A DNA stretch of 31,217 nt from Acanthaster planci. Lineage: Eukaryota; Echinodermata; Asteroidea; Valvatida; Acanthasteridae. The position numbers were made by a program, and so were the translations under genes. Under the pieces are notes generated by a model, which worked only from the letters and a program-made list of their open reading frames with translations, did no database searches and had not been told where the DNA came from. Location: NCBI RefSeq assembly GCF_001949145.1, contig NW_019091360.1, forward strand, positions 478,237-509,453, in the 5' to 3' direction. Shown piece by piece: positions 1-9,769 of this stretch; positions within the stretch are counted from its first letter, which is position 1, and each line of letters starts with the position of its first letter.

Positions 1-940
1 GCTGGTAGTGGTTAAGATGATAAATTATTTCCATTTTCAATCACTCACTTGGTCTTTTTTCCACTAAATTTCTCAATTTTAGAAGTTTTCCCAGAACACT
101 GAGACACTGCATACAACAATACTACACAATACAATCAGTTCTATGTAGCTAGATTTTTTTGTCCAACTTTCACGAGTTATATTTGATACTTCTGCGCAGC
201 GGGATCTATACGTGTTTTACATGCACAAAACCGATCCAGCCATGTACTGTACATGGTACACTGTACCATGTACATGTAGCAGTACATGTACGTGTACATG
301 AGCATGTACAGGTACACACAAATTTTCGACGGAACTGGTATAGATATTCATGTAGTTCATGCATGTATAGTATATTTAAAACTGGAAATGTATACCGTGA
401 ATTTCAACATTTTCCAGGCAATTTTAATGACAGACAGACCTCGGTTTCAACAATAAACTTCATGTTAACTTACTGTACTTTTGTGTTCGTCTTTTGCTCC
501 TGAGTCACAGAATTCTTATGCTTGCAAGGCCGTAAGATTATGCGGGATGAACGGAATCAGTGCTGAGTTGGGTCAATATGCAAACGTGTCCGGTCGGGAA
601 GAGAACAAAATATAGCGCAAACCGTCAGCAAATCTAAAACCTTCACACCTTTCTCCACCACAGCCCACTTTTGAAAACTTTTGAATTCTTTGTTTTGAGC
701 CTTCAAAAATCGCATCAAAACGTAAACAAACTACCGCTTACGAAAAGAGCTTTTCACAAAAACATGTCAGGGAAAAGGCCTTATCTTACCATGAAAATAT
801 TTTGGGCAAGAATTTTTTTTAAAAGTGAAATAAGATGTAAATTTCTTGAAATGAAACAGCTGTTTGCCTGGCACTAATTCCCATGGTCCTCATTACGCAT
901 GCAAATGACCCTAAAACGGCACATGCGCAATTAATAATTT
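1..940. other. AT-rich intergenic DNA with a TACATGTA cluster
   Basis: No reading frame here resembles a known protein. The stretch 228-316 is unusually dense in nested palindromes such as GTACATG, TACATGTA and GGTACA, giving an imperfect foldback of about 90 bases. The remainder is low-complexity AT-rich sequence. Confidence 0.5.
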
Positions 941-949
941 CCCTCTGTA

Positions 950-1379
950 ACATATGTGCCATCTACTTCAGCCAGGCCTGCTGCCTTGTAAAGAGAGCCC
1001 AGATTGTGCGGTGTTGCGTAATTTTCTTTTGTTCTCGAAACTGAAGCAGTTCGCTGCTGGCGTCTTTTTCAATAGGGCCAGATTAGCATGCAGTGGTATT
1101 GTGTTGTTCAGCACTGTAACACTGGAAGGCTTTCGTCCAAAGTTGTAATCCTTCGTATTGAATGCCACAAATAGTGGTATAGTGTTTCAAAAAAAAAGAC
1201 AGATTACCTCCGCCATTGACAACTGAAAAAATGTTCTTCAAGTCCCAGCAGCTCGGTCTTTTGTTTAGAGTGTGGTCTTTTGCTTCAAGACCCAGCTTCT
1301 TTGTCCGATTTCGGGCTCCCTGGCTATGCATCCAAACATAAGGTGCCTGATACCGGGTCCCCTAGTGCGGAGTGGTTAA
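950..1379 (+). mobile_element. Truncated TTAA-flanked DNA element, right part (same family as 9770-10355)
   Basis: From about 950 the sequence follows the element at 9770-10355 in the same order: GCCAGGC.TGCTGCC, TAAAGAGAGCC, AGCATGCAG, CAGCAGCT.GGT and TTTGTCCGATTT. It ends GAGTGGTTAA, with TTAA at 1376-1379 (compare AAGTGGTTAA at 10346-10355). The left terminus (TTAACCACTTCC) is missing, so this is a 5'-truncated copy. No transposase is coded. Confidence 0.75.
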
Positions 1380-2147
1380 ATTGGCAACTTCAAGTAGGGT
1401 TGGACGGACTGCTTCGGAAATGTAATTTTACCATATAATGAAAAAAGCATATGTAGCAAGGTATGAGACGGAGAGAACCCCCCCTGCTTTGTGTTGGTCA
1501 CTGTCTCGCAGGAATCTGGGGAATTCCTTGCAGACATCTTGGGGGATGTGTTAAGTAACAATAGTCTGGAATGTGTATAGGGATTGGACATGTTGGGGGG
1601 GTACCCCCCGGTCTCATTTCTTGCTGGGTATAGAAAAAACACCAAGACAGTGTTGTGATTCTAAAGGCCCAGGTTAACTTTTTCAGATTCACACAATTCA
1701 CAAAAAAGATACAGAGATATGTACAACTGCAGACCTGCCAACCTTGACATATTTTTTCAAGTACCACATCGGCGAAGCAGCATAAACCATAATCCCAGTG
1801 CACGGTGACATAACCAAGAAAATGTTCGCACAATGCTTACACATAATCAGAAAAAATCACACCACCTGTGCAAAGCTCAATGCATTAAATGAAGCTGCTC
1901 TGGTTCCCACTGCACCGCATCCATGCAAAGGAATGCACGATGGAAATGTAGGAACCAAAATGTTTGTACAGCACATGTACTGAACGTTCTGTCCATGCCC
2001 TCTCTACATCGGCCGTACATGTCACGGATGCAACCCTAAGGCTGCAAGTCAAAAAGACATCTATGTTGCAAGAGGTTTTCTGCAAGTTAATTCACAGAAC
2101 TTGGTCTCTTATTTATGTATGTATTTTTCTGCTTCCATGAGTTTAAT
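1380..2147. other. Unassigned intergenic stretch
   Basis: Open frames on the minus strand (for example 1376-1645 and 1498-1833) show no family motif that I recognise and overlap in different frames. I see no convincing gene or repeat boundary here. Confidence 0.4.
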
Positions 2148-3380
2148 TTAAGGTTGTTCTGCTCGTGGCTCAAGGTTTATCGCCCGCTGGTTTGGATGCA
2201 TCTGCTTACCACGCGATACACAGACATTGTTGGCCAGTTTGCCTTCACGATTGCCTGAGTAGCACTGTGTGAATTGTCCATAATTTTCTTGTGAATAGAA
2301 ATTTTTACACAGATTAAGACAGGTGTTCATCACATCTTGGTCTGGACTGGTTTTGCTCAGACGTCCAACCACATGAATTATGCCATCACCGGACTTGAGA
2401 AGCACGTCACTGAAGGTGGTCTTCTGGTGGTCGTGGTCATGTGGTGTACACAACAGGATCTTCCTTTACCTCCAAAACACCTGATAGCGACTGAGTAGCA
2501 AAATCTGGTTGACATGGCCAGTGAGATTCGTCACAGAGTAGGAATTGCGGACCTTGCACCCAGCACTCACTTTCAAATCAACTCGTGCTGTAAGGCCATG
2601 TGAAACATCATCCGCTGGATTGGCTTTACTATCGACGTGTCTCCACTGCTGTGGGGTTGAATGGTCCAAATTCTTGTGACATGATTGGTTACAAAGGTCT
2701 GGTACCTTTTGTCGTCATTCTTCAGGTAATATAGCACAATCATGCTGTCGCACCAATAGATTGCCTCCTGAAGTGGTTGTGTCAGGTGCTGATGGATCAT
2801 CTCATTCAACTTGACATAGATGACTCCAGGCGCAGGATTGTTGTTGCCTTCAGCGGGGCCAGCTTGGCGTTGGCCATTAGCAGCACATAGTGTATCAACT
2901 GAAGATGTCGGTAAGTTGTAGCGCCATATCCCCTCTCGGAGCCATCTGAAAAATGGTGTAGCTGTGCTGACATGACGGCATCAAAACTGAGTGACTTGAC
3001 GCAACAGGGCATTGACAATTTTCGAAGCTCTAGGTCATTCACCCATCGGACCCAATGCTCTGCAATGTCACAGGGATTAGTTCATTCCATGCAATCTTTG
3101 TTCTGCATAACTGCTGAAGGAGTATCTTGGTGGTGAGTACAAATGGGCTGGCAAATCCTCAAGGATCATACACTGAAAATTACGCTCAGAAGACCTTGTC
3201 GTGTTTGTGGCTTCTCCCCCATGTGTACGTCGAATGTAAATGCATCAGCCTCAGTGTCTCACAGCAATCACAAGGCTCTTTCTGCAGGCATCATCTCATC
3301 CTCAAAATCCAATGATGGAACTCTCTTTGCCCGTTCTGATTCAGGAACTAACCTAAGCACAACACAAGAATTTCTTTAAA
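2148..3380 (-). mobile_element. Decayed BEL/Pao-type LTR retrotransposon fragment (RT end, RNase H, integrase start)
   Basis: Reading the minus strand from 3380 down, the order of BEL/Pao pol is kept across frameshifts and stops. First is the palm-to-connection region (3380 to about 3060), with a 'FTFDVHMGEK' type stretch and a 'SVYDP' like motif. Next is RNase H (3042 to about 2570) with QLHHFSDGSERGYGA, APLKATTILRLE, WCDSMIVLYYLKN, then WRHVDSKANPADDVSHGL. Last is a segment with DGIIHVVGRLSKT (about 2370), which in this family precedes the integrase. The HHFSD.SE.GYGA and ADD.S(R/H)GL blocks are typical of Pao rather than Ty3 elements. No LTRs, gag or complete integrase are seen. Several frames and stops show it is inactive. 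Confidence 0.85.
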
Positions 3381-3684
3381 TGCAATTGAGCTTAAGCCAA
3401 CTATTCTTTCTCATCTAACTGTTTGTTGGGGGGTGTACTTGTGAAAGGTGCAGAGGAAGCTCTCCGGTGCCTGAATGCAGCCATGCATCAAAGTAGGATT
3501 GCAAATTGTAAACATCCTCGGTTCACAATACAGTGAAAACTGGGGCCACGGTGAGCATTTTCTTCTAACCGAAAAATTGGGTGAGTAAAAACGATTTTGT
3601 TTGAAGTAGAATGTTAAGCATGACTGGACCCTACCTCAGCAATGTTTTAACAACATTTACTACATGTATGCATGGCCCAAGTAC

Positions 3685-3875
3685 TTAGCCCTTCACGGCA
3701 GGATTATTTTGGACACGACTGCTGGGCTGTGGTATGCCCTGAATGGAGGGCTTTGTCCAGCAGCAGGCCCCATAGAACCAGCAGCTGCATGGTGAATAGA
3801 CTGTATGTGTAGTATGCACTAATTCTCACACAATGGTGCAGTGGTAGTAGCAGTCTTCCGTAGCGAAGGGGTTAA
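3685..3875. mobile_element. Small inverted-repeat element with TTAA-like ends
   Basis: The left end reads TTAGCCCTTCACGGC and the right end CCGTAGCGAAGGGGTTAA, which is an imperfect inverted repeat (CCCTTC.CGG) with TTAA at the right edge and the one-mismatch TTAG at the left. Its length is 191 bp and it has no coding capacity. The ends resemble but are not the same as those of the CCACTT family at 9770-10355. It is likely a separate TTAA-specific MITE; the superfamily is not resolved. Confidence 0.55.
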
Positions 3876-3880
3876 AGTAT

Positions 3881-4190
3881 GCCTTCTGGTAGGTCCCCCC
3901 ATATTGCTGATAGGCTGATGTATATCTTAGACTGCTGTAAGAGTGAATGTGCCAGTGGAATAGGGATACGCAGTCAGAAATGCAACAAGAAAGTAAAGAC
4001 TTTTATTATGCTAACTCTGGTGGTTAAAATTGTGTTGAAATGGTGTTTTGTTACACCTAATGTTGGCCTGTCAAGCCTGTGTGGGCCTGTCCCCCAGCCA
4101 GTCAACCCAAATAAGAATGAATTGAAAGAATACAGTATATTAAAATGAATTTTGGGTTTGAATTTCTTGTTAGGTGATCCGCCTGCCAAG
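3881..4190. other. Unassigned stretch
   Basis: No reading frame here has a recognisable motif, and no clear repeat ends are seen. Confidence 0.4.
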
Positions 4191-4560
4191 AGCAGAGAAG
4201 TTTGAACAGTATGGCTAAGTTGTCCACTAGTGCCAGCACTAAGCCTACTATATCTGTTACTCCAAGTGATGTCCCAAAGTCGACGCATCTGACATCTGTG
4301 AGAACAGTGGTGTGCCTGTAATGCAGACCAGTAATGAGAATGGCTGCAGGAAATGGACAAAAACACTCCTATTTTCACTGTGATGTACCCAAGGCCAAGC
4401 TGCCCCGTCATCTCCAGTCATGTCACACAACAAGGCTAACCTTGACGGTGCATCCAGCATCCGGTCCACCAAACTTTGTAAACATGTAGCAACTGCATGT
4501 AAAATTCTCACATGAAAGGAACATCAACTCAAAACGCTAGCAAACTTCAAAAGCACTACC
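4190..4560 (+). pseudogene. Possible decayed zinc-finger-like coding fragment
   Basis: One plus-strand frame contains HCDVPKAKLPRHLQSCH (around 4378-4430). It resembles a C/H-rich 'KLPRHL...H' motif that I associate with uncharacterised invertebrate and fish proteins. Flanking residues before and after are in different frames and stops are frequent. If real, this is a dead fragment. The call rests on one short motif and could be chance. Confidence 0.3.
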
Positions 4561-5014
4561 AGTTGCAAGATACTGTACAGCGGGTCATCAAACTGTAAAG
4601 ACTTTTCCTGAGTTTAGAAAGGGGCAACTTGCTTTCCCAGAGGGACAAAAACTTCAATGTAACTGGACGTAGGGGTACCCTTGCACTAAAACCATGTTTC
4701 CCATGTCTAATTGACTTCAAGCAACAAACCTGAACCCAAACTTTTAAGGGGATCTGACCCTACCTAACACATTTTGTTTCTTCCAAATCCGACCCCTCCC
4801 ACCCCCGAAGACAGAAACACAGACCAATACCAACAAAGAAGAGGAAAAAATGACAAAAATATATTGCACTTGCCCAAACAACTATGAAAATAGTGTTCAA
4901 TTTTGGCCAGCCACATCCAACATTTCCCAACCCAACCCCATGCAGACTGCCGCATACCTGTACATGTATGTGTGCTTTAATTGATGGATTTCAATGCTCT
5001 TTGTTTACTCACAG

Positions 5015-5422
5015 AATGCTTCAGCAGTGACGAAGACAGCAGCTAGAGCCGGGATATCAGTCAAAGCAGTGAATTCATTGAAAATGGTAAGATTTGGCAA
5101 ATTTGTCCGTCTGTTTTTTGGATGGGCTGTCTCCATCAGGCTGTCACCTAACTTTTTTATGTCCTCTTCTTGCCTGTACATTAATAGGACAGCTTCTTGG
5201 CACCACACCATGCAGCTGAAAGGCATCTCCAACATTGAAATGAGTGAAGCATTGTCCCTGGACTACAGAGGAGAAGAAAGACGTCACAGATGGCCTGCAC
5301 AGATTGTTCCAGTTAAAAAACTTCCTGGCACATGCGACATTGAAGCAGCTTGCTCTGTGGCACTGCAGACCAGAACTTGGAGGAACATCAACGACTTTTG
5401 TAACAACACAATAAAGCTCTAG
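5015..5422 (+). pseudogene. Candidate two-exon gene remnant with good splice signals
   Basis: A plus-strand exon-like block 5015-5086 lies between acceptor TTTACTCACAG and donor AAAATG|GTAAGA. A second block starts at 5188 after TGCCTGTACATTAATAG and can be read openly to a TAG at 5420-5422, with an overlapping AATAAA just before the stop. The second block codes for about 77 residues with no family that I recognise (contains RGEERRHRWPAQ). The phases do not fit: the open frame of the first block joins to a frame that stops after about 10 codons. It could be a decayed 3' gene end, a missed internal site or chance. Confidence 0.3.
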
Positions 5423-6233
5423 CCAAGCTAAGCGTTATCTATCATATGTGGCACAAACCATTTTTAAAAGACTTTATATCATATTGATGATATATCCTAC
5501 AGCAGCACGCCAGTAACACAAAATAATTTAAATGGCCAAAACAACAAAGTGCTGATGTGTGTTGTCCTCAGTGCTATACGCTACACTCACATGATTGAGA
5601 TGTCCTCTGTCTAATAGAGTGGCAAGTATATCCTCCATGTGCACTCACTATATGTATGACTGTGTGCACCAACCTTACATTCATGTACATGTACATAGGG
5701 CGGACTTGTGAACAAAAGATGTCCACACAATGCAGGAGGAGAAGCCGTTCTGTGTGTGTGTGTGTGACTCACCAGGCATTGACCTTGTTAGAGATTCTGG
5801 ATCGCCAAAACAGACTTGGAAAATCCCTCCTGACACAGTTCCACAGCATATCGCTTGTACCCTCTCCCTGGATTTAACAAAAACAAATTCCACTGAGAAT
5901 AGCAAACAATATATTCTTAAAATAACACCTATGCAAAAGTGCATATAGAGGAAATTTGCACATTTGAAAATAGATTTTTCAAAAATATTCAAGTACACTT
6001 CTAAAAGATACCGTTTCAGTATGAAACTACAAGAGGAAAAGCACACTCTGAGTAGTACATGTACATGCAATCATGCAGGCCTACCAATGACTCTTTCAAC
6101 TGTTGTAAGGAGTAACATTACTGTACACTTTGCGTACAGTGTAAATATTGTGCACATTATACCTTTATTCTATCATAACATTATAAGCTGTAAAGGGGCC
6201 GCAAAGTCAATGAATTGAATACAATTTGTATAT
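5423..6233. other. Intergenic stretch with a short (TG)n tract
   Basis: No gene is recognisable. A TG-rich microsatellite lies at about 5749-5765, and TACATGTA sites lie near 5685 and 6057. Confidence 0.45.
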
Positions 6234-6652
6234 GGGTAATTCCAGAAATTAGGGTCCTTTTTTGGTGTCCATGTCACATCTAACATATGATTTGTAAGTT
6301 CCCAACACAGTTTCTACTTTCTGAGAGTGATGAATCCGGGCGTTTCACAATAGTGCACCACCAAGAGTTTGCAACGCGTTGGCCAATCACAATGCGCGAA
6401 ATCTGTTGACCCATTGCACAGTTGGAAAGGGTTGACAAATTTCGCACTTTGTGATTGGCCAAGGCGTTGTAGACTCTTGGTGACCCACTATTGTGAATTG
6501 CCCATATTGATGCAAATTACCTGCCAAACAAATACACGTAGTAATAGTTTGAAATCCAGTCTGGTGATATTTCCATGTCAAATAACAAAGGTCAGATGTA
6601 ACAGGGACACAAAAATGTCACACATTTGGACCCCTCATTTCTGGAACTACCC
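6234..6652. mobile_element. Non-autonomous inverted-repeat DNA element, interrupted by a MITE
   Basis: The left end GGGTAATTCCAGAAATTAGGG and the inverted right end GGGTAGTTCCAGAAATGAGGG match over about 21 bp with two differences. Similarity continues inward (GTGTCC..GT.ACATCT). ATAT flanks both ends (6230-6233 and 6653-6656); because ATATGGG...CCCATAT is itself palindromic, I cannot tell a target duplication from a longer terminal repeat. Removing the nested 166-bp element at 6338-6503 leaves about 253 bp. It has no transposase. Superfamily not resolved. Confidence 0.8.
6338..6503. mobile_element. 166-bp palindromic MITE, copy 1 (nested)
   Basis: The whole unit folds on itself. The left arm GGGCGTTTCACAATAGTG, then AAGAGTTTGCAACGCGTTGG and CCAATCACAATGCGCGAAAT, is mirrored by the reverse complement of the right arm (GGGCAATTCACAATAGTGGG...). 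The loop lies around the TGACCCATTGCACAGTTGG region. It has the same length and layout as 24949-25114. It sits inside the element at 6234-6652 and so inserted later. It has no coding capacity. Confidence 0.88.
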
Positions 6653-6918
6653 ATATTACTATGTAAAAAAGGGTACTTGTATTTCAATCATGTACTATAT
6701 CTTGAATACAAAGTATTACAAGGTAAATTTCAGTAAACCTTGAAAATTTGATGGATTACCCTGGGTTTTCCTACTGGTCCAACGCTAACTTGTGCACCCT
6801 GATGAGAAAAAAAGGTGAGCTAGCCTCCCCAATAGGCTTATTGGACCTGCTTTCATTCATGACATATGGTAAAAATCTGGCATAGTGCCACAAATGACAC
6901 AGACCTCCTGTACAATAT

Positions 6919-6965
6919 GGGCAATTCACAATATGTAGTGCGCCACCGAGGGTTTGCTGTAAACA
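6919..6965 (+). mobile_element. Terminal fragment of the 166-bp palindromic MITE family
   Basis: GGGCAATTCACAATA, followed by TAGTGCGCCACCGAGGG and TTTGC, matches the terminal 40 or so bases of the elements at 6338-6503 and 24949-25114. The second arm is not found downstream, so this looks like a half copy. Like copy 1, the terminus abuts an AT dinucleotide (CAATAT|GGG). Confidence 0.6.
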
Positions 6966-7131
6966 GGCCACTTTTCAAGTTTACGGATGACACACTGCCA
7001 CAATTACGCGCACTTTGTAAGTAATTAAAGGTTATTTATTTGATTGATATTGATGGATTGATGAATTCCCTGCACCACACAAAACCACCATTTTAACAAC
7101 CTACCACCCATTCGCAATAAGCAATTTCCTT

Positions 7132-7352
7132 CCCCACATTAAGTGTAGGTTGGGTTTACTGGAATATACCGACCCAAACAGTCACTACATATGCCATGCG
7201 CCTATTTATTATTTGCTGAAAAGATTCAATTATCCGTGGTGCACCATGACCTCCCATAAAGCAACTCATAAGGGTCAGAGCCTAAAGTGGGTGGGAGAGG
7301 ACTGTTTGGGTAAGTGTGCTCTAGTAGACCTGACCCACACTTAATGTGGGGG
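7132..7352. mobile_element. 221-bp foldback element
   Basis: The left arm (7132-7183) begins CCCCACATTAAGTGTAGG and ends ACCCAAACAGTC. The reverse complement of 7300-7352 begins CCCCCACATTAAGTGTGGG and also ends ACCCAAACAGTC. The arms are about 52 bp each around a loop of about 115 bp. A related stretch (AACAGTCACTACA.ATGCA) recurs at 7378-7400 and, inverted, at 12971-13018, so parts of this family are spread over the window. No protein is coded. Confidence 0.75.
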
Positions 7353-7356
7353 AGGA

Positions 7357-7402
7357 GTCTACAGTGCTCTACCTACCTAAACAGTCACTACAAATGCAGA
7401 AT
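7357..7402 (+). repeat. Dispersed repeat, copy 1 (pairs with 12971-13018)
   Basis: GTCTACAGTGCTCTACC, then TACCTAAACAGTCACTACA and AATGCA, is nearly identical to the reverse complement of 12971-13018. The AAACAGTCACTACA core also occurs in the loop-side arm of the foldback element at 7132-7352. Confidence 0.7.
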
Positions 7403-7472
7403 TGCACCGACTGGGGGGTCAGCAACGATCCAAAAGTTAGTCATGAGCACAATAATATGAACTAAGTGGTGT

Positions 7473-8263
7473 CAGTTTTGCAGTCGAGTGACCAATGTCG
7501 AGTCCCGAGTCTCAAGCCTCGAGTCTGAGTCCAAGTCTTAAGTCACAAACCTTAAGTCTAAGTCACGAGTCACAAGTCATGAATGAAGTTGTTCAGCCAA
7601 TTATTCTAAGTATATGAAACCATGGAGAAACATCCATGATCAAAGTCATTAGTTTGTTGTGTGCTATCTGTTTTGTTTATGCTGCTTAATGACCTACATT
7701 GCAAAAGCTATGGTACTTTTTGCTAAAATCATCCACCATTTATACTTTCAATTCCATAATCTTCGTTTATTTCTATATTTATGGAATGAAGTGCTGGGCT
7801 GGTTTTAAAGTACATTTAAGACAGGCTGAGGAGAATGCATGAGCTGAAGCTTAGGGTATTTAAAAACCTTTTACAGTCACGCCCAGCACAGGCCACGTAT
7901 TTTGTATTTACAAGCGCGCCTGGTCATTTTGGTTAAAGTGTTTACATTTGCAACTGGTTCTGGAGACTATAAGGCTGAATATGTACGTCTGTACAGTGCA
8001 TAGTCTTACTACCGCACAGTTTGTGGATACGGCAAAGTGGAAAATGTATGATGCAATAACGCATACAAATTAATTTTCAACGGCGTATACGGTAAATATA
8101 TGTAATGAAAATACGTGAGTCACAAGTCACCAAGCTCAAGTCCGAGTCATCGTGCTTGAGTCCGAGTCATCAAATGTGACTTGAGTCGAGTTCGAATCAT
8201 GAAAAAAAGGGTGACTCGAGTCCGAATCAAGTCTGAGTCCTGGACTTGAGTCATACAACACTG
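7473..8263. mobile_element. Non-autonomous hAT-type element with perfect 8-bp target duplication
   Basis: The left end is CAGTTTTGCAGTCGAGTGAC and the inverted right end CAGTGTTGTATGACTCAAGT (first 8 bases 7/8 identical). The 8 bp AGTGGTGT stands immediately outside both ends (7465-7472 and 8264-8271). Both subterminal regions (7483-7580 and 8113-8255) are packed with short repeats of the GACTCGAGTC / GAGTCACAAGTC type, in mirrored orientation. An 8-bp duplication and CA(G)..G-type ends are features of the hAT superfamily. The 791-bp body has no transposase frame, so mobilisation would have needed a partner element. Confidence 0.9.
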
Positions 8264-8489
8264 AGTGGTGTACAGTCGACCACAGATAAGAAGAGCACTG
8301 TTAACCATTTCCTGCCGGGGGCATTTATAAATGTTGATTCTGCTGGGCCAGAGCATTTTTCATTTTTTATTCAAAATTCTTTAAAAATTCAAATCTTCAT
8401 TTACTAGACACACCGACATGAAGGACTGTTTGGTTCTACTCTAATCTGACAAACAACATCCATTGACACAGGAATATTTCAGTCAGTAA

Positions 8490-9480
8490 TGTAGGGGCAA
8501 AGTAAGAAAAAACAGTGCTCGACAGTTTGCTAAGGCAGTGTAAGGTGCTAAATTTTCGGCTCTACTGGGCCTTCTTCAGAGCTGTGGGGGCACTAGTGAT
8601 TTGAATGCAGAAAATTCCACATTCAAACCACCTGGCATCAGTGTTCCAATCTGGAATATGATGCGCTGTTCCGTCTCCAAGCGTCGAGCGTCTGATGTTG
8701 TCATAGTTAGGGTACACACGCGCATGTCGTCACAAGCGTGTGGTGCCTTGGTGAAGTGATGCGCTACAGGGTGCCCTGGGAATTGACGTCAGACGCTTCT
8801 CAGGTGCTCAGTGAATCGGCCAGCCAAGTGCCGTTTCATTTCACTACAGATACGAAGAAGTCTGAGAATCTGAGAGTAAGGGAAAGAATCCTTGGAAGAC
8901 CATGGATGGGAGGAGTCGTATCAGAGAAAGCTATGTGAGTCAGTTGCTTTGTAGAACACGGAAAGCTGACAGCCGATCACCCTCAATCTGAAGTTGGACG
9001 TTGAGGAAAGAGAGGGTAGTCCCAGAGGACTGTAAAGTGAATTTCAAGCTAGGATGATATTTGCTGACAAAGTCAATCAAGTTGTTCAGTTCCTATCTAG
9101 TGGATGATGTTGCACCAACTATGCCATCTATGTACCTCTTGTAGAGTAGTGGCAATGGGCCAGTGTAATTTCTGAACAGGCTAACTTCAACATACCCTAT
9201 GAAAAGGCAGGCGTAGCTTGGCCCCATGCGTGTGCCAATGGCAACTCCAATTTGTTGAACAAAGTGTCTGCTGTTGAAGGTGAAATTGTTGAGCTTAAGA
9301 ACCAGCTCTGCAAGACAAACGAGAGTAGTAGACGATGGAGTCAGGTCTGGCCGCTGCTCGAGGAAAAACTGCAAAGCAATCAAACCGTCAGCATGGGGGA
9401 TGGAGGTGTAGAGAGACTTCACATCCGTAATGAAGAGAGACTCTCTACACCTCCATCCCCAACGCTGACAGTTTGATAGT
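8490..9480 (-). mobile_element. Decayed Penelope-like retroelement (RT plus GIY-YIG endonuclease)
   Basis: On the minus strand, 9470 to about 9090 encodes an RT with ITDVKSLYTSIPHADG, GVAIGTRMGPSYACLF and LLYKRYIDGIVG. The usual RYIDD catalytic pair reads RYIDG, so a key aspartate is lost. Downstream (9080 to 8990) is YHPSLKFTL...LSFLNVQL. Then, after frameshifts, comes the GIY-YIG endonuclease region: HLAGRFTEHLRS (about 8815-8780), GHPVAHHFTKA, CDDMRVC and ETEQRIIFQIGTL (about 8760-8640). RT followed by GIY-YIG is the layout of canonical Penelope-like elements. Multiple frame changes and the altered catalytic site show it is dead. Confidence 0.87.
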
Positions 9481-9530
9481 TCTGCAGTACTTCCTTGAGC
9501 GGCAGCCAGGCACGACTCCATTGTCTGTGT
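9430..9530 (+). mobile_element. Short inverted copy of the Penelope-like RT
   Basis: The plus strand encodes IPNADSLIVLQYFLERQPG, the same RT segment that the minus strand encodes at about 9430-9340 (IPHADGLIALQFFLEQRPD). At DNA level, 9343-9411 and 9439-9508 form a near-perfect inverted repeat with a loop of about 27 bases. The plus copy is only about 100 bp long and then gives way to the TTAA-type element. Confidence 0.85.
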
Positions 9531-9769
9531 GGCTCATCCCTGTGATGGAGAGCGCTTTTGTCCCTGGTGGTAATCAGCTCACACAGAATGCCCCAAATAG
9601 TGGTATACTTTTTCAAAAAAATGCTGGATTATCTCTGCTATTGACAGTGAAAAAATGTTTGTAATTTCCAGCAGACTGGTCTTCTGTTAGGAGTACCATC
9701 TTTTGTTAAAAGGCCCAGTTCCTTTTGTCCGATTTAAGACTACAAAACCGGGCTCCCAGCAGCAAGTGG

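Noticed and set aside
159-503. 114-codon plus-strand frame rich in V/H
   Set aside because: It is produced by translating the TACATGTA/GTACATG repeat cluster and has no protein features.
7480-8260. GAGTC-rich arrays as a CRISPR or simple satellite
   Set aside because: This is a eukaryotic context, the repeats are short and irregular, and they lie as mirrored subterminal arrays inside a defined hAT element.
9252-9476. 74-codon plus-strand frame as a gene
   Set aside because: It is antisense to the Penelope-like RT and runs into its inverted copy.
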